Source: an uncultured Prevotella sp. | GTDB taxonomy: Bacteria > Bacteroidota > Bacteroidia > Bacteroidales > Bacteroidaceae | Direction: 5' to 3' | NCBI GenBank assembly: GCA_944320235.1 | Contig: CALUGQ010000007.1 | Coordinates: forward strand, 1 to 64,000 | Length of the DNA stretch: 64,000 nucleotides | In this document: piece after piece, positions 18,258 to 27,325 of the stretch | Position numbering within the stretch: the stretch's first letter is position 1 | How the letters are laid out: the number at the start of each line of letters is the position of its first letter | Made by a program: the position numbers and the translations under genes | Notes under the pieces: generated by a model | Databases searched by the model: none | The model's input: only the letters and a program-made list of their open reading frames with translations | Told to the model about the DNA's origin: nothing

Positions 18258-20258
18258 ATGACAAAGATACGCAAATCGCTTTATTCCGGGCCGCTGTGCC
18301 TGGCGCTCAACCTCGTGCTGGTGTACTTGGTCTATGGGGTTTGCCGCCTGGCTTTCCTCTTCGAGAACTGGCAGACGTTCGCCCCGAGCCTCACGTGGGG
18401 CAAGTTTTTCGAGATGCTGCGCGGCGGATGGATGTTCGACACCTCCGCCATACTCTACACCAACGCCCTCTACGCCCTGCTGATGCTGCTGCCGCTGCAC
18501 CTGAAGGAGACCGGCGCGTGGCAGCGGGTGGCGCGCTGGGTGTTCGTGGTATGCAACGCCGTGTGCGTCGTGGCCAACCTCGCCGACTCGGTATATTTCC
18601 AATACACGGGGCGGAGGACTACCGTCACGGTGTTCTCCGAGTTCGCTTCCGAGCACAATCTCGGCTCGATCGTGGGCGTGGAACTGCTGCGCCACTGGTA
18701 CCTGGCCGTGCTGGCCGCGGTGCTGGTATGGGGCCTGTGGCGGTTCTGCTTCGTGCCTGCGGGCGAGCCGCCCGCCGAGGTGCGCCGCCCGCTGAGGCTG
18801 CGCCCGGCGCTCACTTACTACGGCGTGCAGCTGCTCTTCCTCGCGGCTTACGTGCCGCTGACGGTCATCGGCATGCGCGGCGGGGCCACCACGGCGGTGC
18901 GCCCCATCACCATCAGCAACGCCAACCAGTACGTTGACCGCCCGCTGGAGGCCGCCGTGGTGCTCAACACGCCGTTCTCGCTCATACGCACTTTCAACAA
19001 AACGATATTCACCGTGCCCGACTACATACCGCAGGATGAGCTGGAGGCCGTCTACACGCCGGTGCACATGCCGCAGGACAGCGCCGTGGCGCGCCGCAAG
19101 AACGTGGTGGTGCTCATCGTGGAGAGCTTCGGCCGCGAGTACATCGGGGCTTACAACAAGTGGCTCGACGGCGGCTCGTACAAGGGCTACACGCCCTTCG
19201 TGGACTCGCTCATGCAGCACAGCGCCACGTGGCTCTACTCATATTGCAACGGCCGCAAGAGCATTGACGGCATGCCGAGCATACTCTCGGGCATCCCGAT
19301 GTTCGTGGAACCGTTTTTCCTCACGCCCTCGTCGATGAACGACGTGAGCGGGCTGGCCGGCGAGCTTGGCCGCTGGGGCTACAGCTCGGCCTTCTTCCAC
19401 GGCGCGGAGAACGGCTCGATGGGCTTCCAGGCCTTTGCCCGCACAACGGGCTTCGACAGGTATTACGGCCGCACGGAGTATGACGAGGACAGCCGTTTCG
19501 GCGGCGACAAGGACTTCGACGGCACGTGGGCCATCTGGGACGAGCCGTTCCTGCAGTTCTTCGCGCTCAAGATGACGGAGCTGCGCCAGCCGTTCGTCTC
19601 GGCTGTGTTCACCGCCTCGTCGCACCACCCGTACACCATCCCCGACGAGTACAAGGACGTTTACCCCGAGGAGGGCCTCGTCATCCACAAGTGCATCCGC
19701 TATACCGACAACGCCCTGCGCCGCTTCTTCCAGACGGCCAGGCAGCAGCCGTGGTACAAGAACACGCTCTTCGTCATCACCTCCGACCACACCAACCTCT
19801 CCGACCACAAGTATTACCAGACCGACCTCGGAGGGTTCTGCTCGCCAATCATCTTCTTCGACCCGTCGGGCGAGCTGGAGCCGGGCATGCGCGACGCCAT
19901 AGCGCAGCAGATAGACATCATGCCCACCGTGCTGGGTTACCTCGGCTACGACCGCCCCTACGTGGCCTTCGGCTGTGACTTGTTCAACACCGCGCCCGGG
20001 GACACCTGGGCGGTGAACTACCTCAACGGCATATACCAGTACGTGAAGGGCGACTACCTGCTCCAGTTCGACGGCGAGCGCACGCGGGCCGTCTACCGCT
20101 TCCGCACCGACCTGCTGCTTGAGCACAACCTCGTGGGCCGCGTGGCCGTGCAGGCGCAGATGGAGCGCGAGCTGAAAGCCATCATACAGCAGTACATGGC
20201 GCGCATGACGCAGAACCGCCTCGTGGTGCGCGGCGGCGGTGAGGGCGCTGCGAAATAA
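18258..20258 (+). CDS. LTA-synthase-like alkaline phosphatase superfamily membrane enzyme
   Basis: 666 residues. An N-terminal membrane domain of about five helices (to ~220) is followed by a sulfatase-fold periplasmic domain. Metal and catalytic elements visible are VVVLIVESFGREYIG (metal Glu), NGRKSIDGMPSILSG (candidate Ser nucleophile), FHGAENGSMGF, SSHHPYTIP and ITSDHTNLSD (metal Asp/His). LtaS-like proteins transfer glycerol phosphate from phosphatidylglycerol; Gram-negative relatives include OpgB and phosphoethanolamine transferases. Here modification of a periplasmic or surface glycan with a lipid headgroup is likely. Start chosen at MTKIRKSL, after an AT-poor 5' repeat region; an upstream in-frame ATG at 18192 is less likely. 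The TAA stop lies inside the bracket motif of element E. Confidence 0.87.
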   Translation: MTKIRKSLYSGPLCLALNLVLVYLVYGVCRLAFLFENWQTFAPSLTWGKFFEMLRGGWMFDTSAILYTNALYALLMLLPLHLKETGAWQRVARWVFVVCNAVCVVANLADSVYFQYTGRRTTVTVFSEFASEHNLGSIVGVELLRHWYLAVLAAVLVWGLWRFCFVPAGEPPAEVRRPLRLRPALTYYGVQLLFLAAYVPLTVIGMRGGATTAVRPITISNANQYVDRPLEAAVVLNTPFSLIRTFNKTIFTVPDYIPQDELEAVYTPVHMPQDSAVARRKNVVVLIVESFGREYIGAYNKWLDGGSYKGYTPFVDSLMQHSATWLYSYCNGRKSIDGMPSILSGIPMFVEPFFLTPSSMNDVSGLAGELGRWGYSSAFFHGAENGSMGFQAFARTTGFDRYYGRTEYDEDSRFGGDKDFDGTWAIWDEPFLQFFALKMTELRQPFVSAVFTASSHHPYTIPDEYKDVYPEEGLVIHKCIRYTDNALRRFFQTARQQPWYKNTLFVITSDHTNLSDHKYYQTDLGGFCSPIIFFDPSGELEPGMRDAIAQQIDIMPTVLGYLGYDRPYVAFGCDLFNTAPGDTWAVNYLNGIYQYVKGDYLLQFDGERTRAVYRFRTDLLLEHNLVGRVAVQAQMERELKAIIQQYMARMTQNRLVVRGGGEGAAK

Positions 20259-20456
20259 CATTACAGAATACTTGCGGCAAACCAATGCGGGCCGCATGGC
20301 GACGCGAAACGGCCTGTATTCCGTCGCCATGCGGCCCGTTTTGGCTGCCCGGGGCGGCTGTCTTGCGCCGCCGTCCTGCCCATGCGCCTAACCCGCTGGT
20401 TGCCAGCTGGTTGGCAAAGCCGCTTGCCCCGCCATGTCGCGTTGAATTTACTTTAC
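20250..20456 (+). repeat. Phased GGCC palindrome element E
   Basis: Left bracket GCGAAATAACATTAC (20250-20264) contains the stop codon of the LTA-synthase-like gene; right bracket GTTGAATTTACTTTAC is at 20441-20456. Three cores lie at 20290, 20311 and 20333 (steps 21 and 22 bp), the first degenerate. A palindrome with arms AACC-GCTGG and CCAGC-GGTT occupies 20390-20412. It occupies half of the 421-base gap; the other half holds the tandem -7 elements below and nothing else recognised. Confidence 0.78.
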
Positions 20457-20596
20457 ACCGGCCCTGGCGGGCGCAGGGTGCCATTGCCCCGCCCATGTAT
20501 GCTCGCGCCGCTTGGCGGCAGCCCAGCGGGCCAGCCAGCGTAATCGTTTGCGTGGCGAAAACAGCCCTCCGTGGCGCGCCAAGCCGTTATATTTCG

Positions 20597-20624
20597 TATA
20601 TTTGTGGGCAGAGACTTACCTTTG
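20597..20624 (+). promoter_or_regulatory. Two adjacent -7 elements upstream of the small secreted protein gene
   Basis: TATATTTG at 20597-20604 and TACCTTTG at 20617-20624, both followed by TGG, lie 76 and 56 bases before the start codon. Neither has a clear -33 box. Confidence 0.5.
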
Positions 20625-20679
20625 TGGCAGCCGCCGGGCAGCTGCCCTGTTACCAATAACCAAACAAACACAGCTGAAG

Positions 20680-21036
20680 ATGAAGAAAACCATTGCACTC
20701 TTGGCGTGCGCCGCAGCAGGCGTGTGCGCCATGGCCGACACAGGCCAGCAGGTGACCGTGGGCGGCGAAGCCCTCGGCAAGTTCGTCACGAGCATAGCCT
20801 TCGACGGCGACGACGTGGTGCTCACGCTCGAAGACAACACCACCATAACCGCGCCCATGGACGGCGTGGCCGTGAGCCTCGACTACCGGGGAGTGACCGA
20901 CGGCATAGACCGGCCCGCCGCCGGCCCGCGCGCCGCCGGCGTGTACACCATCAGCGGACAATACGCGGGCGACTCGGCAGAGGGGCTGCCCAAGGGAGTT
21001 TACATAGTAGGAGGAAAGAAACTGGTGATAAAATGA
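20680..21036 (+). CDS. Small secreted protein with T9SS-like C-terminal tail
   Basis: 118 residues. Signal peptide MKKTIALLACAAAGVCAMA, a short middle part (FDGDDVVLTLEDNTTITAPM) and a C-terminal segment VYTISGQYAG...LPKGVYIVGGKKLVIK. The tail resembles the short sorting-type C-terminal motifs ending in KGVYIVxGKKxxxK that are frequent on secreted Bacteroidales proteins. No catalytic domain is present. Its stop codon overlaps the start of the pectate lyase gene (ATGA), so the two are translationally coupled. Function unknown; it could be an accessory or surface-anchoring partner. Start fixed by the signal peptide. Confidence 0.75.
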   Translation: MKKTIALLACAAAGVCAMADTGQQVTVGGEALGKFVTSIAFDGDDVVLTLEDNTTITAPMDGVAVSLDYRGVTDGIDRPAAGPRAAGVYTISGQYAGDSAEGLPKGVYIVGGKKLVIK

Positions 21037-23435
21037 TGAGGCCCATGAAACTGAGAGTCAACACCCTTATATCCGCCGCTGCCGCCGCCATCATGGCATG
21101 GGCGGCAGGAGGCGTGAGCGCCCAGACGTGGGACTTCACCGCCACGGGCGCCGCCGACATTGCCAACCTCGCCGCCGACCCCGCCGCCTGGGAGCACGAG
21201 CTGACAAGCAGCAACGACCGATACAAGAGCCTCGCGCTGTACGAACGCCAGCCGCTCCGGGCCAACGGGCAGGAGCTGCAGCTCACCGCAGGCCTGCTCT
21301 TCACCGCAGGCCAGGCCGACGCCATACGCATCGACATCAAGGGCAAGCGCATGGCCGCCAACAAGCCGCTCACCATCACCATACCCGGGCTGAAGGCCGG
21401 CATGACCCTGGCCATGAGCTGCAAGACATCGAGCAAGACCACGGCCCGCGGCTTCAACGTTACCAACCTCGAGCCCGTGGAGGGATGCTTCAACGCCACC
21501 TCGCTCGACGAGCAGCGCAACGTGGCCACCGTGGTGGCCGACGGCGACGTCACCCTGGCCAACACCGGGGGGATGTACGTATACAGCATCACCGTCACCG
21601 ACCCGGCGGCAGGCGGGCCCGACGCCCCCGCCGCCGACCACTCTGTGCCCATGGACATGGCGGTGAGCCAGGCGCGCCTCACTACCACCGGCGGCGTGGT
21701 GAAATACTACAACACCGCCGAGCTCAGCTCCATCGGCATGGACCGCGAGGCAGGCACCGTGACCGTGACGCCGCGCACGGGCGACTGGCGCGACGTGTTC
21801 ACACGCAGCATAGCCACCATAGGCTTCGCCAAGGCGCAGGCTGCGGGCGGCGGGGCTGATGTCACCACGGGCGGCGTGGAGATAACCGCGGCAGGGGGAT
21901 GGCTCGAGTCGGCCTACGTGGAGTGGAAGCTCGCCGAGGGCGCCGAGTCGTACAACGTCTACGTGCGCGGAGGCCCCTACGCTGAGTTCACCCGCCTCGA
22001 CCGCGAGCTGGTGCGCAACTACGGCACGTATGGCCGCGCCGACGCCGTGGGCCTGCCCGCCGCCGAGGGCTACGAGCTGCGCGTGGTGCCGGTGAGCGGC
22101 GGGGCAGAGCAGCAGGCCCGGGCCGCCACGGCCTCGGCCATAAGCGTCAGCCCCTACGACCGCGCGGGCTACGCCTGGATGGGGCGCGACGGAGTTGGGG
22201 CCTACAGCTCCGACGGCACGCTGAAGCCACAGGCGCGCGTGCTCTACGTCACCGGGGCCACGGCCAAGACAGTATCGCTGCCCGTGGTGACCGAGAGCAA
22301 CGGCAAGGAGCAGGAATTCACCGGCCTGCAGGCCATAATCAACGCCTACCAGAAGGGCCGCGAGACGCGCCCGCTCTGCGTGAGGATAGTGGGCCTGGTG
22401 CGCGCCGCCGACATGGACGCGCTGCTAAGCTCTGAGGGCCTGCAGGTGAAGGGCAAGAACAACGCAACGCCGCTCGACATCACCATAGAGGGCATTGGCC
22501 GCGACGCCGCCATCTGGGGCTTCGGCCTGCTGCTGCGCAACGCGCTCAGCGTGGAGCTGCGCAACTTCGGCGTGATGCTCTGCCTCGACGACGCCGTGTC
22601 CGTCGACACCAACAACAAGCACTGCTGGATACACAACCTCGACCTATTCTACGGGCAGACCGGCGGCGACAGCGACCAGGCAAAGGGCGACGGCACCGTG
22701 GACATAAAGGGAAAGTCTACTAACATCACCGTGGCCTACTGCCACTTCTTCGACAGCGGCAAGTCGTCGCTCTGCGGCATGAAGAGCGAGAGCGCAGACT
22801 GCCTCATAGACTACCACCACAACTGGTTCGACCACAGCGACTCGCGCCACCCGAGGGTGCGCACCATGACCGTGCACGTATGGAACAACTACTACGACGG
22901 CTGCGCCAAGTACGGCGTGGGGGCCACCATGGGGGCGAGCGTGTTCGCGGAGGCCAACTTCTTCCGCGCCACAAAGAACCCCATGCTCATATCGCGGCAG
23001 GGAACCGACGCGCAGGGCGACGGCACCTTCTCGGGCGAGGACGGCGGTATGATAAAGAGCTACGGCAACGTATACGCCGAGACGGAGGCGGGCGGCACTT
23101 GCACGCCAGTGACACAGCACGTGAGCGCCACGGGCTTTGACTGCTACGAGGCCGCCACGCGCTCCGAGCAGGTGCCTCAATCGGTGGTGACGCTCGCGGG
23201 AGGTACGCCCTACAACAACTTCGACACCGACCCGGCGCGCATCTACAGCTACACGCCGCTGCCCGCAGCCGACGTGCCGGCTGCGGTCACGGGATGGCAG
23301 GGCGCAGGCCGCATGGGCAAGGGCGACTTCAGCTGGGCGTTCGACAACGCCAAGGCCGACCGCGACTATGGCGTGGACACTGCCCTGAAGGCCGCGCTCG
23401 AGGGGTACGAGCCGTCGCTCGTGGGCTTCTTCTGA
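21033..23435 (+). CDS. Pectate lyase family 1-like secreted protein
   Basis: 800 residues with signal peptide ending near GGVSA-QTWDF. Residues ~30-220 form a beta-rich N-terminal domain of the QTWDFT type seen on Bacteroidales surface enzymes. A fibronectin-like stretch (~290-380) follows, and the C-terminal ~350 residues form a right-handed beta-helix. PL1 landmarks are SVDTNNKHCWIHNLDLF, the calcium/active-site region DYHHNWFDHSDSRHPRVR and VHVWNNYY. PL1 enzymes cleave polygalacturonate by beta-elimination. The start overlaps the upstream stop (ATGA); a second ATG directly follows. Together with the GH28 gene at 53.7 kb it points to pectin use. Confidence 0.88.
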   Translation: MMRPMKLRVNTLISAAAAAIMAWAAGGVSAQTWDFTATGAADIANLAADPAAWEHELTSSNDRYKSLALYERQPLRANGQELQLTAGLLFTAGQADAIRIDIKGKRMAANKPLTITIPGLKAGMTLAMSCKTSSKTTARGFNVTNLEPVEGCFNATSLDEQRNVATVVADGDVTLANTGGMYVYSITVTDPAAGGPDAPAADHSVPMDMAVSQARLTTTGGVVKYYNTAELSSIGMDREAGTVTVTPRTGDWRDVFTRSIATIGFAKAQAAGGGADVTTGGVEITAAGGWLESAYVEWKLAEGAESYNVYVRGGPYAEFTRLDRELVRNYGTYGRADAVGLPAAEGYELRVVPVSGGAEQQARAATASAISVSPYDRAGYAWMGRDGVGAYSSDGTLKPQARVLYVTGATAKTVSLPVVTESNGKEQEFTGLQAIINAYQKGRETRPLCVRIVGLVRAADMDALLSSEGLQVKGKNNATPLDITIEGIGRDAAIWGFGLLLRNALSVELRNFGVMLCLDDAVSVDTNNKHCWIHNLDLFYGQTGGDSDQAKGDGTVDIKGKSTNITVAYCHFFDSGKSSLCGMKSESADCLIDYHHNWFDHSDSRHPRVRTMTVHVWNNYYDGCAKYGVGATMGASVFAEANFFRATKNPMLISRQGTDAQGDGTFSGEDGGMIKSYGNVYAETEAGGTCTPVTQHVSATGFDCYEAATRSEQVPQSVVTLAGGTPYNNFDTDPARIYSYTPLPAADVPAAVTGWQGAGRMGKGDFSWAFDNAKADRDYGVDTALKAALEGYEPSLVGFF

Positions 23436-23508
23436 GGCAAGCGGCGGCGTTTGCCGCCACCGCAAAGCCGGCAAACGAGGGGCGGCAGACTGATTGGCTG
23501 GCGTTTTT

Positions 23509-23540
23509 TTTGTGCGTTCAAGCCTTTTTGCTTAACTTTG
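23509..23540 (+). promoter_or_regulatory. Promoter of the PagL-like gene (near-leaderless)
   Basis: TTTG at 23509-23512, 20-base spacer, TAACTTTG at 23533-23540. The start codon of the gene begins only six bases after the -7 box, so the transcript should start at or next to the AUG. Confidence 0.8.
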
Positions 23541-23546
23541 CAGGCC

Positions 23547-24770
23547 ATGAGGACTCTCACACGCTGCATCCCGGCCTTTGCCGCCATGGCCGTTGCCATG
23601 GCGGCAAAGGCCGGGATGTGTGTGCCCGGCGGCGAGGCTGCCGCCGCTGACTCCTGCGGGGCCGGCGCAAGGGTGGTGCACCGCATAGAGGCCGACTATG
23701 CCACGGGCGGCATACTGCACACCAACAGCTTTCTTGAGGGCGACAATGCCGAGGGCCGCGTGATGAACCACGCCTCCGCGCTAAGGCTCAAGTATGCATT
23801 CCAGGCACCGCAGGGCAGCCAGCAGGCACGCATCTACCCGGGGGCGTACCAGGGGGCGGGCCTGGCCCTGCACCGCTTCAACCCGCAGCTGGGCAACCCC
23901 GTGTCGGTGTTTGTGTTCCAAGGGGCGCGCATAGCGCGGCTGGGGCGGCAGCTGGCACTCAACTACGAGTGGAACCTGGGCCTCGCCATGGGCTGGCGGC
24001 CTTACGACAGGGAGACCAACCCCGACAACCAGATAATAGGATCGCGCGCCACGGCCTACCTCAATGCCGACCTCTACCTCTGCTACCGCGCCGCGCCATG
24101 GCTCGACGTCAACGCGGGGGTGGGCGTGGCCCACTTCTCGAACGGTAACACCGCCTACCCGAACCTCGGGCTCAACACGCTTGCCGCGCGCCTCTCGGCC
24201 GCGTTCTACCCGGGACGGCGGCGCGAGGGGGGAGAAGGGCCGCAGGCACCGCTGCCGGCCTTTGGCCGTCACGTTAGCTATGACCTCGTGGTGTTCGGCG
24301 CATGGCGCAGGCGCGGCGTGGCGGTGGAGGGCAGCGGGCAGCCTTACGCCCTGCCCGGCACTTACGGCGTGATAGGCTTGAACTTCAACCCCATGTATAA
24401 CATGAACCACTGGTTCAACGCCGGGCTGTCGCTCGACGCCGTGTACGACCGCAGTGCCAACATAACCTTCGCCGGAGGTGAGCCGAGCGTAGACAACATA
24501 GTGCACCCGCCGGCCTCGGAGCAGGTGGCCGTGGGGCTGTCGGCAAGGGCGGAGTTCGTGATGCCTTACTTCACGATAAACCTCGGCGTGGGCCACAACG
24601 TCATAGGGGCGCGCGGCGATTTCAGCGGGCTGTACCAGGTGCTGGCGCTGAAAGTGAACGTGTGGCGCGGCTCGTTCCTGCACATCGGTTACTGCCTCGA
24701 CGGGTTCAGCAGCCCCAACTACCTCATGCTCGGCGCCGGCTACCGCTTCGGCGGCAAGCGCAAGTGGTAG
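23547..24770 (+). CDS. Acyloxyacyl hydrolase, PagL-like (lipid A deacylase family)
   Basis: 407 residues with signal peptide (MRTLTRCIPAFAAMAVAMA). The chain alternates short amphipathic strands and ends in an aromatic-rich strand (YLMLGAGYRFGG), the pattern of an outer membrane beta-barrel. GVAHFSNGNTAYPNLGLN (near 190-207) carries the His-x-Ser-Asn arrangement of the PagL catalytic site. PagL removes the 3-O acyl chain of lipid A. The protein is more than twice the length of classical PagL (~150 residues), as seen in longer Bacteroidales members with extra strands. The initiating ATG is the first after the promoter. Confidence 0.82.
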   Translation: MRTLTRCIPAFAAMAVAMAAKAGMCVPGGEAAAADSCGAGARVVHRIEADYATGGILHTNSFLEGDNAEGRVMNHASALRLKYAFQAPQGSQQARIYPGAYQGAGLALHRFNPQLGNPVSVFVFQGARIARLGRQLALNYEWNLGLAMGWRPYDRETNPDNQIIGSRATAYLNADLYLCYRAAPWLDVNAGVGVAHFSNGNTAYPNLGLNTLAARLSAAFYPGRRREGGEGPQAPLPAFGRHVSYDLVVFGAWRRRGVAVEGSGQPYALPGTYGVIGLNFNPMYNMNHWFNAGLSLDAVYDRSANITFAGGEPSVDNIVHPPASEQVAVGLSARAEFVMPYFTINLGVGHNVIGARGDFSGLYQVLALKVNVWRGSFLHIGYCLDGFSSPNYLMLGAGYRFGGKRKW

Positions 24771-24868
24771 CCGCCGCGCCCAATGCATGCCGCCTGCCGA
24801 TTAGTTATCAATCGTTAAGCCGTGGGATTTAGTGTATGGAGACTGCGCGGAGATTGGGAAAAATCAGC

Positions 24869-24876
24869 TAAATTTG
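24869..24876 (+). promoter_or_regulatory. -7 element of ptb-buk
   Basis: TAAATTTG followed by CAAG, 17 bases before the ptb ATG. No clear -33 box. Confidence 0.6.
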
Positions 24877-24893
24877 CAAGAAACTTGATTTTG

Positions 24894-25832
24894 ATGCAAA
24901 ATATATGTGATTTCGACTCGCTCGTGCAGTGCCTGCGCTCCATGCCCCGCCGCAGGCGCGTGGCTGTGGCCTGCCCTGGCGACACGCACACTGAATATGT
25001 AATAAGGCGCGCTCTCGAGGAGCAAACGGCCGACTTCCTGCTGGTATGCGGGGGGCCTGCCGCCTGGGATGTGGAGGGCCTGTGCGCCGCACACCCCGGA
25101 AGGGCGGAGATTGTGGCGGCGCAAACGCCCGACGAAGCGGCGCGCATGGCGGTGGAGTCGGTGCGCGAGGGGCGCGCCGACGTGCTGATGAAAGGCTCGA
25201 TCAACACCGACAACCTGCTGCGCGCCGTGCTCGACAAGGAGCACGGCCTGCTCCTGCCGGGCAGCGTGATGAGCCACCTTACGGCCATCGAGGCTCCCGA
25301 TTACCCGAAACTGCTCTTTGCCACCGACGTGGCCGTGATACCGCGCCCCACTCTCGAGCAGTTTGACGCCATGGTGCGCCACGCCGTGGCCGTGTGCCGC
25401 TGCCTCGGCATCGCCGCGCCGCGCGTGGCGTTGTTGCACTGCACGGAGAAGGTGAGCGAGAAGTTCCCCCACACGCTCAGCTACATGGAGCTGGAGAGGA
25501 GGGCCGCCGCCGGGGCATACGGCGACGCCGTGCTTGGCGGCCCGATGGACGTGAAGACGGCCTGCGATGCCGAGAGCGGCCTGGTGAAGGGAATCAGCTC
25601 GCCCGTGGCGGGGCAGGCCGACGTGCTGGTGTTCCCGGGCATAGAGGCCGGCAACACGTTCTACAAGACCATGTCGCTCTTCGGCCACGCCCGCATGGCG
25701 GGCATGCTCTGCGGCACCACGGCCCCGGTGGTGCTCTCGTCGCGGGCCGACACGGGCGAATCGAAGTATGCCAGCCTGGCGCTGGCCTGCGTCACGGCGG
25801 CCATGGCTAACAAAAACGGCACAGGGCAATGA
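24894..25832 (+). CDS. ptb: Phosphate acyltransferase, phosphate butyryltransferase type
   Basis: 312 residues of the PTA_PTB family. It exchanges CoA of an acyl-CoA for phosphate. Family blocks are VLMKGSINTDNLLRAVLDKE (~99-118), GLLLPGSVMSHLTAIE, and the C-terminal AGQADVLVFPGIEAGNTFYKT (~258-278). The frame is open upstream of the promoter, so the ATG at 24894 (MQNICDF) is taken as start. It overlaps buk by four bases (ATGA), forming an acyl-CoA to acid plus ATP module. Substrate may be butyryl- or branched-chain acyl-CoA; no crotonyl/butyryl pathway genes are nearby. Confidence 0.9.
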   Translation: MQNICDFDSLVQCLRSMPRRRRVAVACPGDTHTEYVIRRALEEQTADFLLVCGGPAAWDVEGLCAAHPGRAEIVAAQTPDEAARMAVESVREGRADVLMKGSINTDNLLRAVLDKEHGLLLPGSVMSHLTAIEAPDYPKLLFATDVAVIPRPTLEQFDAMVRHAVAVCRCLGIAAPRVALLHCTEKVSEKFPHTLSYMELERRAAAGAYGDAVLGGPMDVKTACDAESGLVKGISSPVAGQADVLVFPGIEAGNTFYKTMSLFGHARMAGMLCGTTAPVVLSSRADTGESKYASLALACVTAAMANKNGTGQ

Positions 25833-26929
25833 AGATACTGGTGATAAACCCCGGTTCGACATCGACGAAGATGGCCATCTTCGACGACGACAGGCAGGTG
25901 TGGACGGCCGGCGCCCACCACCCCGTGGCCGAGCTGGCACGCTTCGAGCGCATCAGCGACCAGTACGCCTACCGCCGCGACTTCATCCTCAGCCGCCTCC
26001 AAGAGGCCGGCATACCGCTGTGCTTCGACGCCGTGATAGGGCGCGGAGGGCTGCTCAAGCCGCTCTCGGGCGGCGTGTACGCGGTGAACGAGCGCATGAG
26101 GCACGACCTCGTGAACGCCACCATGGAGCACGCCTGCAACCTCGGCGCGCTCATAGCCGCCGAGATAGCGTCGCGCTGCGGATGCCCTGCCTTCACGGCA
26201 GACCCGGTGGTGGTCGACGAGATGCGCCCCGAGGCGCGCATCAGCGGGCTGCCGCAGATGGAGCGGCGCTCGGTGTTCCACGCCCTCAACCAGAAGGCCG
26301 TGGCCCGGCGCCACGCCGCGTCGGTGGGCCGCCGCTATGAAGACATGAACCTCATCGTGGCCCACCTCGGCGGCGGCATATCGGTGGGGGCGCACTGCCG
26401 TGGCCGCGTGGTCGACGTGAACAACGCCCTCGGCGGCGAAGGCCCTTTCACCCCCGAGCGCGCCGGCACGCTGCCCGCCATGCAGCTCGTGGAGCTGTGC
26501 TTCAGCGGGCGCTACACGCTGAGGCAGGTGAAGCAGATGGTGTGCGGCAGAGGCGGGCTTGCCGCCTGGCTGGGCAGCAACGACATGATAACCATCTCGG
26601 CCAGGGCCGAGGCAGGCGAGGAGCCTTACAAGACCGTGGTCAGCGCGATGATGTATGCCGTGGCCAAGCAGGTAGGCTCGATGTATGTGGCGCTGGGGGG
26701 CAAGGCAGACTACATAATCGTCACCGGCGGCATAGCCCACAGCGAGCATTGCGTGGGGCTGTTGCGCCCGCAGGTAGACTACATGGCGCCGGTGGTGGTG
26801 ATGCCGGGCGAGAACGAGATGCTCTCGCTGGCCTTCAACGCCCTCGGCGCGCTCAGGGGCGAGCTGGAGGTGATGGAATACACGGGCGCAGACTGCCGCC
26901 AGGGCATGGTGATGCCGGTTGAGGGATGA
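25829..26929 (+). CDS. buk: Butyrate kinase family acyl kinase
   Basis: 366 residues, ASKHA fold. It converts acyl phosphate and ADP to the free acid and ATP. Visible are the phosphate 1 loop VINPGSTSTKMAIFDD at the N-terminus, VAHLGGGISVGAHCRGRVVD (~183-202), and YIIVTGGIAHSEH (adenosine region, ~290-302). Overlaps ptb by four bases. Branched-chain fatty acid kinase is an alternative specificity. The gene is followed by an 806-base gap containing repeat element F and a probable RNA gene. Confidence 0.92.
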   Translation: MKILVINPGSTSTKMAIFDDDRQVWTAGAHHPVAELARFERISDQYAYRRDFILSRLQEAGIPLCFDAVIGRGGLLKPLSGGVYAVNERMRHDLVNATMEHACNLGALIAAEIASRCGCPAFTADPVVVDEMRPEARISGLPQMERRSVFHALNQKAVARRHAASVGRRYEDMNLIVAHLGGGISVGAHCRGRVVDVNNALGGEGPFTPERAGTLPAMQLVELCFSGRYTLRQVKQMVCGRGGLAAWLGSNDMITISARAEAGEEPYKTVVSAMMYAVAKQVGSMYVALGGKADYIIVTGGIAHSEHCVGLLRPQVDYMAPVVVMPGENEMLSLAFNALGALRGELEVMEYTGADCRQGMVMPVEG

Positions 26930-27051
26930 GCGGCGAGGCTTTGCGCCGCACTGCCGGCCGGCGGCCAGCGCGCCCCGCTGGCGGCGGGTTCCGTGGTGAA
27001 GCGGCAAAGGCGATGCCCCCACTGTGCTAACAGCTTGGTATTCAGCGTCTT

Positions 27052-27118
27052 GCAAAACGGCCTGTCCGGGACTCCCGGACAGGCCGTTTTGCTGCTCGAA
27101 ACAGGCCGTATTGCAGCG
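27052..27118 (+). repeat. Phased GGCC palindrome element F with perfect long hairpin
   Basis: A perfect palindrome occupies 27052-27092: arms GCAAAACGGCCTGTCCGGGA and its exact complement around one central base. A third unit GAAACAGGCCGTATTGC follows. Cores are at 27059, 27082 and 27104 (steps 23 and 22 bp). Left of it, 26960-27000 holds a degenerate CCAGC...GCTGG palindrome. Bracket motifs are not obvious here. Nothing else is recognised between buk and 27288. Confidence 0.8.
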
Positions 27119-27288
27119 TATCCCGTGCGCGCAGCCGATGGCGCGGGGGAGGGCAGCTGCTTGGCTGCACATGGGCAGGCAAGCGGCGCTTGCCGATGTG
27201 CGGTTTGCAACCAGCCGCGTGGGAATCACGTCAAGGCTTGATGTATATCAATAAATTGCCTTGTTATTACAAATAATTATCAATATGC

Positions 27289-27319
27289 TTGGCAGTGACG
27301 GGCAGAATGCGTACTTTTG
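27289..27319 (+). promoter_or_regulatory. Promoter of the candidate RNA gene
   Basis: TTGG at 27289-27292, 19-base spacer, TACTTTTG at 27312-27319, then CATACGCATTC. Good match to the Bacteroidota consensus. Confidence 0.8.
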
Positions 27320-27325
27320 CATACG

